64,000 nucleotides of DNA from Litoditis marina (GCA_964036275.1 OZ038434.1:1014560-1078559), one strand, 5' to 3'. Counted from the first letter of the stretch, positions 1 through 14,100 are shown. Notes: generated by a model from the letters alone, not told the origin. Made by a program: numbers and translations.

Positions 1-140
1 TTCAAAACTCACTGAGGTAAACTAGATACTAAGACAAAAACATACATTAATTCAGGTTCGGTACAAATTCTGGATTAGATGAAATAATCAGATTTTAATA
101 ACAACAATAGATGGCTAAGACTGCTGTTCAAGCTACTCAC

Positions 141-174
141 CTTGTAATCATCATTGAGCTGTTCGCGTTCGTCC
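141..174 (-). CDS. possible internal micro-exon of a minus-strand gene leaving the window
   Basis: On the minus strand a CTGCAG acceptor is followed by 34 nt and then a strong donor, GTGAGT. One frame reads DEREQLNDDYK, which is charged and coiled-coil-like. The rest of the gene would lie to the left of the window and cannot be checked. The short length means chance is a real possibility. Confidence 0.25.
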
Positions 175-539
175 CTGCAGCGAAACGAAGCTCCAGAATG
201 ACACGTTCAGATTAACTGTAAGAAGTATTATTTTTCTAATAACAGAAGTACTGAAATGGAATATATTGAACTGCTTATCTCATAATTCAACTTGGTCGAG
301 GCGGAAGATGTTTTTCTAATTCGAAAATAGCAAAAACAACTGAAAAACTGGCATTCAATGACTAAACAACTATAATTTCGACTATGTAGTGCGTGTTTCA
401 ATGAAGAATGCTGATTATTGAATTTAAAACAAAGAACAACAAAAATAACGCGTAAACGTGAGAGAAAACAAAAAAATTAGGTAAAAATGAAAATGATAAA
501 AAAATTTAAATTGTGAGCCTCGAAATTACGGTAGCAAAA

Positions 540-735
540 ACGGCGCGCCAGGACAATTACATAATTTTAGCTAAAATTGGCTATTTTTAGCCTAGCGAAA
601 TCAGCTTGTTCAACGACTTGGCTAATCTAGGCAATTATAGGTATTTCTAGGTGTTTCCGAGATTTCTAGGCTAAAATAAGCTAGTATTTTATTGAATACC
701 TATTTTTCTCTAGATTTAGCCTATTTTAGCCTCGC
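540..735. repeat. degenerate repeat of an AGGCTAAAAT-type motif
   Basis: The stretch contains many variants of TAGCCTAAAAT and its complement AGGCTAAAAT on both strands, with an inverted arrangement at its ends (AGCTAAAATTGGCT near 571, AGGCTAAAATAAGCT near 671). It looks like a decayed short inverted-repeat element. The remainder of 1-975 is AT-rich with no plus-strand coding signal seen. Confidence 0.35.
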
Positions 736-1089
736 AAGTTTCACCAGAGTGGTTAAATGTGAGATGAGAGGTCTCAATAATCCGATCTGAAATGTATGTG
801 ATTCGCCGAATCATTCTGAAAATGTTTAAAAATATCGTAATTAATGAAACAATTTAGGCGAGAAGAAAATGCAACTGCTCATCCAATCTATCCATGATAA
901 AGTGGAAAATGTTAAAATGTTCAACTAAACATCACCAGCTCATTTTCACTTTCTGCTTTTTTTTGTTCACATTAGAGGACCAGAAGGAAGTCTCAATTGG
1001 TGTATCAGTATTATGAAGAATCTAATGTCAATTTCTACTGGCGAAATTTACCACATAATTGCTACAATATGTATTCGATTATTTTCAAG

Positions 1090-2587
1090 GTACTTTGACC
1101 GTGCACAAGCGCTGCATTCTAAATGGATCGCAATCGCTGAGAAAGAGTTGACTGAGCGATGGCCAGATATCAAACATATATGGCTTTCAAAGACGCAAAT
1201 ACGAGATCTCGATAAAGCTCAGGCCAAGTATGACAGAAGTGAGTATTTTCTATATATCCTACTTGGTCGTTGTTGGTCGTTGGTCTTGCTAAAATTTAAA
1301 ATTACAAAAATTACACATAACGTTCGCATTATTCGCCATTTACTTCATCTGGAATTACAAAATGCAAAGATTATAGAACAGATAGACTAATTTTGCTACG
1401 TTCTATTTTATTTGATATCTGCAATGTCGATTTGCAGCTCACAAGAGAAGTCGTGTTCCACCGCCGCTTCCCATTACTCCTGGTCGCCAGAGGGACGATT
1501 CTATGACTGACATCAATTCCAGTTTCTCTCGAGATTTTGAACTGTTTCCCCCCAACAAGGAGAATGATCGCTGGTTCTTAGGTACTATAATAGTTGCTAC
1601 TTGATCTATATTGTTACAAAAGGGAGTAGGTTCAGTTCAGTTAACTTTGATATTAGGCGTCGGTCAATTTATCATGTATTTGACAGTTGGATACGTTTTA
1701 TAAATGAGGAGAGAGGAGAGATTATTCTTCTCGGAGAAGGTAGGTCTTACCTTGAAATACGTCAAAATGTGTGTTTTGGTATCAAAAAAGGAATCCCGTT
1801 TTTGGTTTCTGCTAATTAGGACAATGTTACTAGTATGAAGCCTGCCTTCTGTGAAGTAAAATTGAAATCGACCTGATTTAGTATTTTGTCTGAATTTCAA
1901 ATATAGCTTGTTACAAAAGTGCTTGCTTCGGGAATTTCATGTTGCAGATGCTGTTCCACCAACAAGTGGAATCCCCCGTACTCCCAGAGCTCGTGACACA
2001 GACGATTCCTTTGATGAGGGAATAATTCCATCTGAAGGATCCACCTATAGTGGAGGACAGTTCGGAGTTAGTTCATTCGGCAAACACTTGAATCAGTCTT
2101 TTACAATCGTGAAATATTCAGCGAAATGTGTAGAATAGTAGAATAAGTTTTAAGGAGAACAAGTAAGCGTATCACTGAGCTATAGTTATATTCCGACAAG
2201 AACGCGTGAGTCGTAGAGATGGAAAACATCTCCCAAAAATATGGTTGCTCAAAACGTTCGGTATAGTTTTGGAAAATGGGTTCTCCAAAATCAGATCAAC
2301 TCAAAAGAGCAGAAAAATATAACTGAATCGCGTCTGATAGTTTTGTATAACCATGCAAAGTTGCGACATTTCAGTTGAAATCTCAAGAAAACTATGCCTT
2401 TGAACATAAAGAACAATATTGCTTTTTTTAATGTCATGGGTTCCAACAATAACTACTGGCTACCTTAACCAATGAGAATATGGGGCGATATGAGTTGATT
2501 GTTTTCAAGATCCCGGAGCGTCGTGGTCGCGGTCGTCCGCGCAAGAATCCAATCCAGACCCCTGCCAATCGAGGAACTGGCAGAAGG
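1090..2587 (+). CDS. unrecognised nuclear-type protein with KEN-box-like motif and AT-hook (partial model)
   Basis: Four exons join in frame: 1090-1238, 1437-1581, 1948-2066 and 2510-2587, each with GT/AG borders. The first encodes a charged helical stretch (AEKELTERWPDIKHIWLSK). The second has a basic proline-rich run (KRSRVPPPLPITPGR) and PPNKENDRW, which contains a KEN tripeptide. The third is acidic and Ser/Thr-Pro-rich. The fourth holds RRGRGRPRKNP, a canonical AT-hook core that binds the minor groove of AT-rich DNA. An upstream exon near 976-1025 and a short terminal exon near 2699-2725 are possible but uncertain, so neither end of the protein is fixed. I do not recognise the family. 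A chromatin-associated, possibly cell-cycle-degraded protein would fit the motifs, but that is inference. Confidence 0.5.
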
Positions 2588-3244
2588 GTGAGTTGGTTGG
2601 TTTGTTCCTTCGCTCGCTTACGTGAAGCGACTTTATTGTACACAGAAGTCGGTTGAAAATGGGGGTGTTTCACTCGGATGATCAAACTACAAAACAGGGT
2701 GGGAGATTAGGTTTTCACCAGTAAAATACGACTTTTGTTGGAATTAAACTGGTTCAAAAATCGCGCGAAGCGCTGTGCGTGATTTGTCTTTGGTAAGGCT
2801 AATGCGCGCTTTCAATTTTTTAATTTCCCCCTAAAAAGGCTAAAATATGCAAAACAAAAACTTTTTATTGTTTGTGAACCTTCAACGGCGTAATTGAAAG
2901 CTGTGTTCGAAATTTGAACGAAATCGAACAAGAATGAGCCAAGTTATGACCTCATGCGCTTCATCAAGAGCGCCAAGTTCCGTCGTGTGTGGGTGGGTGG
3001 GTTGTGACAAGAAAAAAACCCAGTTTAAGGGTTTCTACTCGATCGATCCTGTTAAAAATTGTAGGAAGGATGTAATACCTGCCGAAACCCTGGCGGAGCA
3101 AAAAAATTGCGAACTTTTCCAATTTCCATAAACTTTTCCAAAAAAGTGTCTGCGTCTCTCCATTTAGCATGCTCTCTCACCCTATCTGACAGGCCGGTGG
3201 ATCGAACTGTCTCATAACTTAGGGTAACGTTGACCGATTCGGAT

Positions 3245-3740
3245 TAAAATTGAAATATGATGTCATCGTAACTTCTATTTGACCATGAGTTTTCTATTCG
3301 TGACGTCATATAGGATTCTGGAGAACAGATGACGTCAAATTTCAAAAGTGCGAAGTTGACGTTAAATATTTGTTCAAATGATAAAAATAGTTGGCTAGTT
3401 AGTTGTTAACGGTAAAACTTCATCATAAAATGACGTACTCTGGGATTCTGAAGGCCAGATGACGTCAAATTTCGAAAGTGCAAAGTTGACGTTAAATATT
3501 TGTTCAAATGATAAAAATAGTTGGCTAGTTAGTTGTTAACGGTAAAAATTCATCCTAAAATGACGTACTCTGGAATTCTGAAGGCCAGATGACGTCAAAT
3601 TTCAAAAGTGCGAAGTAGACGTCAAATATTTCTCCAAATGATAATAATAGTTGGCCAGTGGGTTATTAACGATGAAACTTCATCTAAACATGATGTGTTC
3701 TGGGATTATGCTGGTCGACTGATGTCATTATTGAAATATG
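3245..3740. repeat. 130-bp tandem repeat with CRE-like TGACGTCA sites
   Basis: About 3.7 copies of a unit with an exact 130-base period can be aligned; the element TGGGATTCTG or variants falls at 3311, 3441, 3571 and 3701. Most units carry GATGACGTCAAATTTC, which contains the palindromic CRE/ATF-type octamer or a close variant. The outer copies are the most diverged. No coding potential is seen. Confidence 0.8.
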
Positions 3741-3871
3741 CAAAACGTCAAACATGCTTCCTTCCAATTTTTAGTTGCGCATGTTTAAATTTTAAGAGCA
3801 AATGTAGTTAGTTCTTTTGGGTTTCAATTGCAAAGTTAGACATGCCTCCGGAATGTCTACAAAAAGTGTAA

Positions 3872-4303
3872 AATTCATCAAAAAGTGGGGAACCAACAAT
3901 TGTGATTTGTACGAGCTAATCAAGAACGGCACAACTTCTAGGGACACTGCAACAAAAAGGGAAAAATATAGAGAGTGATTATTTTAAAGTGATGATGCCA
4001 CAAAAGTGAAAAGTATTTTGCTAACTAGTTCACGGTAGATCACAAGTCACAGCTTTTGGATTCAGATACGAAATTTGAAAACAATGAGCGAGATTACTGT
4101 TGTCGACACAATTAATCAGCCGTGACTTAACATCTACCGCGAACTAGTTAGCAAAATACTTTTCACTTTTTGTGGCATCATCACTTTAAAATAATCACTC
4201 TCTATATTTTTCCCTTTTTGTTGCAGTGTCCCTAGAAGTTGTGCCGTTCTTGAGCAGCTCGTACAAATCACACACATGTTGGTTCCCCACTTTTTGATGA
4301 ATT
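3872..4303. repeat. 432-bp near-perfect palindromic (foldback/MITE-like) element
   Basis: The left half (from AATTCATCAAAAAGTGGGG) reappears as its reverse complement in the right half (ending CCCCACTTTTTGATGAATT). The arms are about 175-180 bp, with only scattered mismatches and a short central spacer near 4045-4115. No ORF of transposase type is present, so it is a non-autonomous foldback element. No target-site duplication was evident. Confidence 0.75.
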
Positions 4304-7300
4304 CGGATTGTAATAACAACGTGTGATTCTATAGATCATCTAACAAATTTATCCTACGTTTGATTTGGGGAGTATGGTCACACACCAATAATGTTGTTGA
4401 AATAGTCGCAAAAGTTCGGACTGTTTTTTTTCGCGAATACCTGGAGAAATCGCCCATTTCTCATCGAAAATCAAGAAGTTCCGCGTATTTGAATGGGAAA
4501 ACGGGCTCGTTTTCATGCCATGGTCACCTTACTAGTTTGTGTGCCGAGTTAGATTTTGAGTTTAAATTGGTTCTGAGTTCAAATTTTGCGTTTTCGATAA
4601 GTAGAGTTACGGTGACGAAGATTGCGAGATCAAAATTTTTAGTAGGGTGATACAAGGTCGATTGGGCTCCACTCAAACACACTCATACCATCAAAAATAT
4701 TTCCGTGATTTAGAATACTCTCGTTATTGATGTACAACAATAAATATTTTTCAGGGTAAGAGAGGGCGGCCACCCCTTAATCGCTAACCACGCACATATC
4801 ATAATTCTTCTATATTCATGTATTCTCAGACGGATTTCACATATTTATCTTTCATTATTATTTCTTGTTAAGAGTGATTCATGCACATAGCATCTGTCAA
4901 TGAACTATTCAGGAGTCACTTTCTTATTCTTATATTCGAGTTTCATCCTTTGAATACATTTATCAATCTAATTTCGATCATACTCGCGGTAAATAGGGCA
5001 GTTTTTGATTGAGTGCTGCGGCCGTACCGTAAACTAATTGTAGCGGGGCATGTGTTATTAGATACTGGGACCTGTCATGACTTACGGGTACGCATGCATC
5101 TTCAAAGAACGAACAACGAATGACATTAGCTGGGCGACATTCAGTCTCTCTCATCGCTTCAGCAACACAGGTGGGATGCCACGGTCCACTGACCGGGGGA
5201 CCCTTAATTATTTAACAGACTGGACGAGAGGAGACCTATAACTATTTAACAAATTAACCATTTTTGTGCCACTGAATTGGAGAGGGACCTATAACTTTTC
5301 GTAATTTTCAGCGGGAGGGATCATTCACTCTTTAGACCCCAAACCACGACTATCCCACATATGTTCAGCAACGACATAAGCAATCATGGTAGAAGCTAAC
5401 CATTTGGCTCATTCCATGTAAACCACTAAATACGCATTAGTGAAGTTCAGAGAGTGGAGGGAGGGTGGGAGGGGTAGCACTTCCTCTTCCTACGCGACAA
5501 TGTTCACCTTCTGGTCCCCCCATTTTCTGAATTCGTGGAGCATCATTGCTTGCTAGGTGGGAATCTCTAACTCACTCTCTCTCCCTCTCTCTATTTCCCT
5601 CTCGCTCTTTCTGTCCCTCTCTATTTCCCTCTCGCTCTCTCTCTTCCTCTCTATTCCCCTCTCGCTCTTTCTCTCCGGTGTATTGTGTGCTATTCGTAGA
5701 GGGCACCCATCTAGTGAGCGAGATAGTATGAGTGAATAGTTGCTCTCGTCTCTCTGACTCGGCATCTCGTCACACATATTGATTGGAGGGTAGAGACGGA
5801 GAGGACGGGATGGGAGCCCAGCGAACGATAGAAACCACGCCAACTACCGACCTCTGGCATCGATACAACCACGTTTACCAGGTTATTGTCAGCACATCAT
5901 ACTAAGTAGCCAGTTTTTACCAATAAACAGCTATATTTTCAAAAGTTTAGTTTGGAATGTGTTTCTTGAAATGACTTATAGCCTTTTTTGATTGAGTCAT
6001 ATATTTTAAAAGTAGGTGGAAATTGAGGAAGCATTAAAAACATTTCAGTTTTCCTTGTTCTTAGTCTATATTGAATCATTGAAAATGAAAAGCCGAATCT
6101 TCACCTCCCATTTCTTGTTCTATGGGAATTTACAGTATGGTGGTGATTCGTGAAATATCTTCATATAAATTTTCATAGATTTGAAAAAATCCTTCTATCT
6201 TCTATCAGAAATTCGCAGTGTACTGAAATTATTTTCCATTTCCACAGAGGGGTAGTAAACTAGCAAAACAATATATTGCGCAATAAGCTCCTGTTCATTT
6301 TTATCGTCTCCACCAATTCTATTTCTGTGCTCGGGGTTTCTCGGTTCCTAATATTGAGATAGAAAACCAGTATCATTATACACATTTTGATGTGTGTTTG
6401 AATCGCGTCGTTTTAATTTTTAATACATACTAGATCGAACTATTTTCTATAGGAGCACCGTCGCTATGGTTGAACTCTTGTCTAACTTCTTTCATTGAAG
6501 CCTAACTGTATTATAATTGATTTATTCTCGTAGATGGTATTCTAATTCTCGATCCCAGATCTAATTATTCTCGAATCAATGTTCTTCTGCTTTTCTGGAT
6601 GCGTTCAATGAAAAAAGTTGTTAAACAAATATATCTCAATAATTCTCTCTTTCAAGGAGCTGTGATCTTCAATTTTTATTGTTAATACTTTGATTTCGTT
6701 CGTATTTCGTACTATAAGTTTTGCCTCGAGTTATGTTATTAGTTCAGTTTAGTATTTTTTTGCATATATTAATTATTTATCAACTACATGTATTTGTTCT
6801 TCATTATTCTCCACATCTAAGTCAAAGTGTTTTCAAAATTCGTTACTCAAGTTTTTTTCATAACTGGTATCAAAAATCTAGCCTAGGTCACATTTTATCT
6901 CAATCTAGACAATAATTATTATCTCTATCTTAATTTTCATAATTTAGATTACATTTAAATTCGTATATCGAGCCCAACCACTCTTTCATCAATTATACTT
7001 GATTGAGCTTGATCTAGACTGCAATTGATGTTATCAGTAGAGGGATAGAGGGGGACGTGTTTGATATGGAAAAGACAGCTAGCGTTGCTTCATCCTGTCT
7101 TTGCTCTTTTGCTGTTTTTTAGGCATATGGTTGTCTTAGTGGTAAAGGGGATTACTAGATTACTACGCATCACAATATCAATATTCGAATTATGCTAAAT
7201 ATCAGAAATTGTAACTTGTACTCAATGAGCTCATTTTGCGATGAAAATTTGACTAGAAAAGTGTAATGAATCATTGGCTGAAATGAGTTCTCATTATGTG

Positions 7301-8080
7301 TTTTGGGTTGGTTGTTCTTTCTATGAAATCAACTGTAATTGATTGATATTCTTCTAATAACTAGCTCTCTCCACAACCACATTTTTTTAAAATTTCATCG
7401 GACCTCATTTGTTTTGTTTCCGAACAATATTAGTATTAGATATGTCTCTCTGGCTTCCCCTGCCTACAGACAGACTTTATGTTATTGTATTGCATACTCC
7501 TCTGCGATTGTTTTCTCACTTCGAGTTTGGTAGATTCTCAGAGTTTGACATACGAGTCAGAAAAATCTCAATTTCATTAAAAAAAGACTTATGTTTCCAA
7601 TAAGTAGTTTTCCTTATGTTTCAATAATTTCAGTATTTTGTACCTTATAACATATCGCTGATTCACTGTTGAATTTGTCTTTTTCTGATTCTGGATAGGA
7701 AATACTCACATGGTTTACTCATCAATTTGTCGCTTTCTGTCTCGATCTTCGTTTGCTGTTTCTCTCATATAATGTGCTATATTATGGTTCCCTTTTGACA
7801 CTTTACTTTGTACCTCTTTTTTGGTCCAAAATTCCATTAGTATTCATGTTTCTCTTGTTCATCATCATATTATTTTGTTGTGGACCTCATTTATGACGCT
7901 GGGTTCATACTTTTGTTCTTTTGTAGTTGTATTCAGGAGTCAGTATAACCAGATTGGTTTACAATGGAAATTAGTTGTTCCCAGCTGGCGTACTACAAAA
8001 GTATGAACTCTGAAAGTCATTTGTCTGGTCGTACCCGTATACCCGGTGTTCTATTATTGTTTGATTTCAATAAATTTGCA
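4304..8080. other. gene-poor AT-rich stretch upstream of the GW182 gene
   Basis: No exon with credible splice borders and protein-like composition was found on either strand. The longest open frames are compositionally biased shadows. A CT-rich microsatellite lies at 5570-5690. The distal part presumably holds the promoter and 5' UTR of the GW182 gene, because a splice-acceptor-like TTTGCAG ends at 8081. Confidence 0.5.
5570..5690. repeat. CT-rich microsatellite
   Basis: Repeated CTCTCTATTTCCCTCTCGCTC-like units, roughly three tandem copies of a ~38-nt CT-rich word. Both overlapping open frames are simple-sequence artefacts. Confidence 0.8.
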
Positions 8081-8173
8081 GGTCGTTTGATCGATCGATC
8101 GGATCAGTGGTGGCTTGTTCTTCTTTTCCAAGATCACAGTCACAACGTGCGTGAGAGTACGTGATAATCCGTG

Positions 8174-11100
8174 ATGGATCTGGAAAGAAGTCTGGCCAAT
8201 ATCAAAATAGACGAGACACCATGGCGGCAACACGAACAGCCCGGACCCCAGGTACACATACTCATTCACTTAGATACTTTTTGGTCCTCAATTAATATTC
8301 CAATTCACTAATTCATTCCAATTGAGTTTGCCTAGTTCAGAATGAATATTGATCGCGATTAACACCATGGATGTTAAATCACATTCTTTTTCTGTGGGTC
8401 AGATGCCCGTATTTACTTTCTACTCACTGGTGTTTTGCTGCCGAGTAATTAATGTTTCCCACAAACCAGTTCTCCCTTCCCGTTGGTTTCGGGTCGCGCA
8501 GTGATTTGGGCTGTTGCGCGCGTGGTGTTCTCTCTCTTTCTCGCCAAGCGGGACACTCTTTGTTCGTTCATTCAACTATATATCGATCTCCCATGTGCAA
8601 CCTATCGATAGAAATTGAATCACATTCATTGTATACAAATAAGTGCCATTAATGAGATTAATCCAAACTCTCTGTCTAGAGGGTATTTTTTTGTTCGTGC
8701 CTTAGGGAATAGCCAGCCGCCTCTAACAGTGAAAACGGTTTTTTTTTCTGATTAAGCTCGGTAATCTGAACATTTTGATGCAAATTGATGAAGTTCATCT
8801 TATTTATGCAATGCCCACCGAGGCGTGCTGCATAGAAAAGGTACATGCATGAAACTAAAACAAAATCACCAAGCATATATCACAAAAACTCAGCTTCATA
8901 CTTATCTGGATCTTATGCGCCACCCAACGTGAAAAATCATTTTCAGTGAAATATCTCCCTCAGAAAAGACGCAATAGTGATAATAATAATTCTTCCTACC
9001 TATTAGAATAATATTATTAAATGTTAAGCTGAAAGTTGATAATTCATGATGTGTATTACAGCCGTGGGGTGTGGGAGGCATGCCTGGTGGTGCGGGTGGT
9101 TCTAGCCAAGCTGGCTGGGGAGGTCACATGAGTCCGCAACAAATGAGGAATCCATGGCCCGATCCGAACAATCTAGGTTTGTTATGTTATATTGACAACT
9201 TTTTTTTTAGCAAAAGGCGATTTTCTACGGTAATCGTCAGAAAATTATCACTTTTCGTTTTTCCCAATCCACGGGACACATAGAAATATTAATTTCTTAA
9301 TGATGTATCGAACCAGACATTGTAAACACAATCTTTTGCAATGCTTCAAAACCATTTTCACGGTTGTCACGATTCCGACACTTGTGAATTATTCGTCACT
9401 TTGTAATCTTAAAAAAATGTGAACGTAGCATTCCTTTTTTGTTCTAGAACAAGGTATAGTTTTCCAATAAAGAAAATGAAACGCTTTGTATTGACAACAT
9501 TTCACTCCGTTCTATAACAGAAAAAATGGCAGTTTCACAGTTTTCCCAAATGACCGGGTCTTGTATATAGTTTAGTTAACGTGTCCTTTGCAGCCCAAAA
9601 CGTGAACGAGGCGCTGGGTCTTGCGGGGGGTCCCGGAGGTGGGGGCCAGGCCGGTTGGGGTGGTCCGATGGGCGGAGGGGCAGGGGGTCCCGGCGATTTC
9701 GGGGAGGCCGCCAAGATATGGAGTGACCCGCACTCGGGCGATCAACAACCACAACAGTTTCAACCGATGCATGGACATCCACGTTAGTCTTTCAGATCCT
9801 TTAAGCACACACCAGTAAGTTGGGACTTGTTTACAAAAGTAACCAGGTTCCCGATTTGATTATATGAATCATTTTCGCGACATATGTGAAAATGGAGTTT
9901 TTTTTTATGAATTTTTTACGTCCGATCGGATAACTTTACTGAAATATGTTTTTTTCAATTGTACAGGAGATCGTTGAACTTTAAATGTGTGTTTTTAATG
10001 AAGCAATCGCACCTTTTTGAACATATTCCAATTTGTAGGCGGTATGAATGGTATGATGGGGGATCCGTCCGGTGGAGACTGGATGGGTGGTCCCAGCCAA
10101 TCACAACAGCCCATGTGGGGAGATTCCATGAAATATGATGACCCATACTACAAACAACAACAGGTTAGCCCATTCTGTTACTACAATGTTTCTCACTCAT
10201 CTATGCCGCCAGGTCTTCACAGTTTGATAGATATAGGTCCTGATTTGAACATCACATCGTGGTTGGTTTATGGTTTTCCAACCCAATTATCACATTCCTT
10301 TCTCATTTGCATGTCTGTATTATAGTTTTCTTGTTTAGTGATTTTTTCATGTAGGGTTTCTGACTGGCTTCCGCTTTCCTAGCCGACAGTATACTGTCTC
10401 TTGACAGGGTGGTTGTAAATAATATAATATTAATGTTTATAGGGTGGTTGGAATGGTCCCCCAGGTGGCCAGATGGGTGGCGGATATCGTGTTGGTCCTC
10501 CGAACAACCGACACGGAGGAGGTCCCCAGATGGGTGGAATGCCAATGGCCATGCGAGTAGCTCCACCAAGTAAGCATTATAATTATTAATATTACCGCAT
10601 AAACGTGTACCAAAGGTAAAAAAAAACTACACTTATGAAGCATTCACAGTGGAAAAGAGTGAAGTTCAACCGGGTTAGTCACAAAACAGAGTCTAGATGC
10701 GTGAGTCTGTGCAATCAGATGGTTCAAAAATGATGAAGCAGGCATTGTGAAACACAGCCTCGAAGTGTTTAACTTGGTTGTTTCACGGTCATCGATTCGC
10801 ATTCCGAGTAGCTTGAACATTTAGTCAATATCAATACAAAATTGTTTTTGAAAAAAACAACCTGCAACCAACCGAAGTAAAAGCAACCAAAGTTTTATTG
10901 CTGACAGATGAGTTGATTTGTTGTGTTCTAGGTTGGAACCCACATGCAGGTGTGTATGCCCCTATGGCTCGTCCCCAGGGTGGAGGTCCCTCGGACCGCG
11001 GAATGTGGAATCGAGGGGGTGGTCCCCCGCGAATGGGCGGTAGAGGAGGTGGATATCCCCCCAGTGGAGTAGACATGAGTGTGCCGCCACCTATCGATAT

Positions 11101-14100
11101 GCCGGTCAGTTTGCTGCCACTAGTTGTACAACGTTTTCAAATATCTCCCCTCCACGAGGACTAATTCTTTGGGCTTTTAAAACGATGCCGACATCCTTCC
11201 CATAAATGTCGTTTAAACAGGAAACTGCACCTCGGAAACTTTGACCACGTCTTGAGGCAAATTCATGAAAGTTAACGTGTTTTAATTGAAAAAGCAGGTA
11301 TTTATTTAAAGCACGGTCGGTTCCTGCAGGTATCGCGAAATCGTGAATAAATCTATTAAGTTTCCATATACTATATGGTATTCGCCCAAAGCTCAGATGA
11401 AACACTGTCCGTGTTTTTGATGGAGGGCAACCACTTGTATTTTACAGATGTCGGAATTGCAGGGTGGTATGGGTGGTCCCCCGATGGGCGGTCAGATGAA
11501 TATGCGACAGGTGGCTCCCGGTACCGGAATGGGCGGGGGGAGTATGTGGAAACAGGAACCATCTATAGCTGGAGGAGCGGGAGGAGCACCAAATGGAATG
11601 AGAAACGCCGGCATGTACGGACAACAGGTATGGCGTATAGAATAGAATAATTTATTCGCCATTCAACACGTGACTATCCACACTGTGGCACTCTAATTGG
11701 GGAGATGGAGAAGAATAAGATGATGGAAAAGTGCAATAGGATGATGCCATATTTCACGATTACTAGACTATTATTTCTACTTCATCAACTTCACACACCG
11801 TATTCGTAGATGAGAGGCTAGATTTGCGTGAGCTTCTTTACCAGATCTTGTGTTATAACAAGAATATACCGCTTCCTATGGAACCAAGTCACATTGAATG
11901 TCAGCTAGCTGTTGAGCACTCCACTCTATCCGTTTTTTTTTCCTAAATTTTAACTCAACAAAAGTTTGAGAAATGAAAAAGTATGAGAAAACAAAACGGA
12001 AAAGTAGAAACGAACACTGCTTTTCATGAGATCTCAATTTTGTGTTCAGTTTAGAATCTATCGGACTGTTATATTGAATATATACTAGTATAATTCCAGA
12101 TGCCTGCCCCATTCGGAATGCCTTCTAAGCCGCAGCCTCCCCCCGGTCAGTTCGCGATCGGCGGTGCTGATGACCTGATGTGGCACGATCCTAATGGAGA
12201 TCTCAAGAAGTGGCAACGAGACACGGGGGTATCTCTCTGGGGCGACCCGGAGAAGTGCAGTGAGTATATATATTATGCTTATACTAGTCAAACACGCTTG
12301 CTACGCGGCCAAATACAAGCAACCAGGTTGATATCAACCAAAAAGCAACCCTGTTGCTTCTGTAAAGAAAATTCAGTTGTTTTCAGAAAGCAACCGAAAT
12401 GCAACTGAATTGCTTTTTAGAACCAACCAACCTTTCTTTACAAAAGCATGTTTTGTGAAGTACTAGAGCTTGTCGATTACATTATCGACCAGGTTGATTT
12501 TGTAAAGAGAGGTTGGTTGCTACTCAAAAGCAATCCGGTTGTTTTTTGGTTGCCTTGGAAATCAAGTTTTTTTTTACAAAAACACCTGGTTGAATTTTGG
12601 TTTATATCAACCTGGTTGCTTGTGTAATCCGCCCTACGCAACAAAGGTTATCTGATTCGAAACAACGCATTGGAAATTTCATACTTCAAATAAACGAAAT
12701 AAATAACTACGTCATCCCCTTATGTCATTTTTTATCTCGTAGTTCAAGCAACGCTCTCATCCAAATTGCTTGTTTACCGTTCACTTTGTCGATTTTGTGG
12801 CACAATATAGATATAATTGTTATACCTTGTTTTCTCTCGTTGATTCTCTTATTTTTCTTTTCAGATGAGCGTCCCGTTCGATTGTGGATGGTGTCCGAAG
12901 GAGAAGATGAGGATATTGAGGTGGCCCTCAGCAAATGCCCCGTTCCCCAGAAACGAGTAAGTTTTGCATTTTGTTATTTTAATCTGAAAGTAGTGTCGTT
13001 GATATGATGATCAAAGTAGTCTTGGTTAGAACAGGCAATGGGGCAAAAAAAACTAAATGGCTAAATGCTATAACCCTCTCCCCTCTTCAATTTAGTGATT
13101 TAATTCACTACGATCACTGTGGTATTGTCACTAAGCATCTGTGATTCGTGTAGTACCTCCATATTGTTGCAGAATGAAGACGGAACCACTCGATTGCCGT
13201 TCAGTCTACCATCAAAACGGCCAATCGTGGTCACGGGATGGGGAGAATTACCCGAGAACGATCCCAACAATCCCATCAAGCCCGGTACGTTTTGTGTCCT
13301 GTTCCAACTTCATAGTTGTCTCCGCTTCATTACTTGATCTATATATTCGACGAATTAGAACGCGACAGTCACAAACTTTGTAATCACCTTATTACCTTAT
13401 TTAGATATGAAGTTGAAGCCGAACCGAATACCTAATTTAGATACACTTTTAGTTTCAGTTGAAATCTAACGTGTTTAGCCTTACACGAAATTAGATTGTA
13501 CTAATTGCAGAAGACTCTCAAGGCGGTTCGAAGTGGGGTGACATGACCCCGGTTCCTCCCTCGGATGCTCCCTGGTACCTTCCCGGTCAGCAACCGGCCC
13601 CCTTTGTGCCGGACTCCCCTGCCTGGGGACAGCCACCCGCGGGAGGAGGACCACCCTCAGCCGGAGGGGGACCACCCACCATGATGCAGCCCATGCAGGC
13701 AGCACCCACACAAGGTATGCATCTCAAGTTATAGTAATCATTTCCTCAATAAAGACACCAGTGGTGATATCCACCGAATATTTTTCACCTTTCCCTTTAG
13801 CGTTTTTAGGCTCCCGGGAGGAGAATGTCAACCAAATTTGCTCTTCCGGGAGCATACGTTCCCGGGAGAGGGAAAATTATTGGTGGATACGGCCACGTAA
13901 GTTGAAAGCTGAATTGATTGAGCAGAGCTCAGAACGATTAGCGCCGATTTTCTTCGATTGGCCAGCTACAAAAGCGAGAGAGTGTCAGTGTCAATGAGGC
14001 CGCAGACATCTGGGTCTCTCTGACCTGTACACTCCAAAGAAAACACGCATCATATTTCCATACCATTCTCAGATATTAGCATAGAAAGAATTAATCTCAG

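Noticed and set aside
5546..5843. Overlapping Ser/Leu- and Arg/Glu-rich open frames on both strands
   Set aside because: They translate a CT microsatellite; no splice context or conserved motif.
9572..9808. Minus-strand frames opposite GW182 exon 3
   Set aside because: Antisense shadows of a GC-rich Gly-coding exon.
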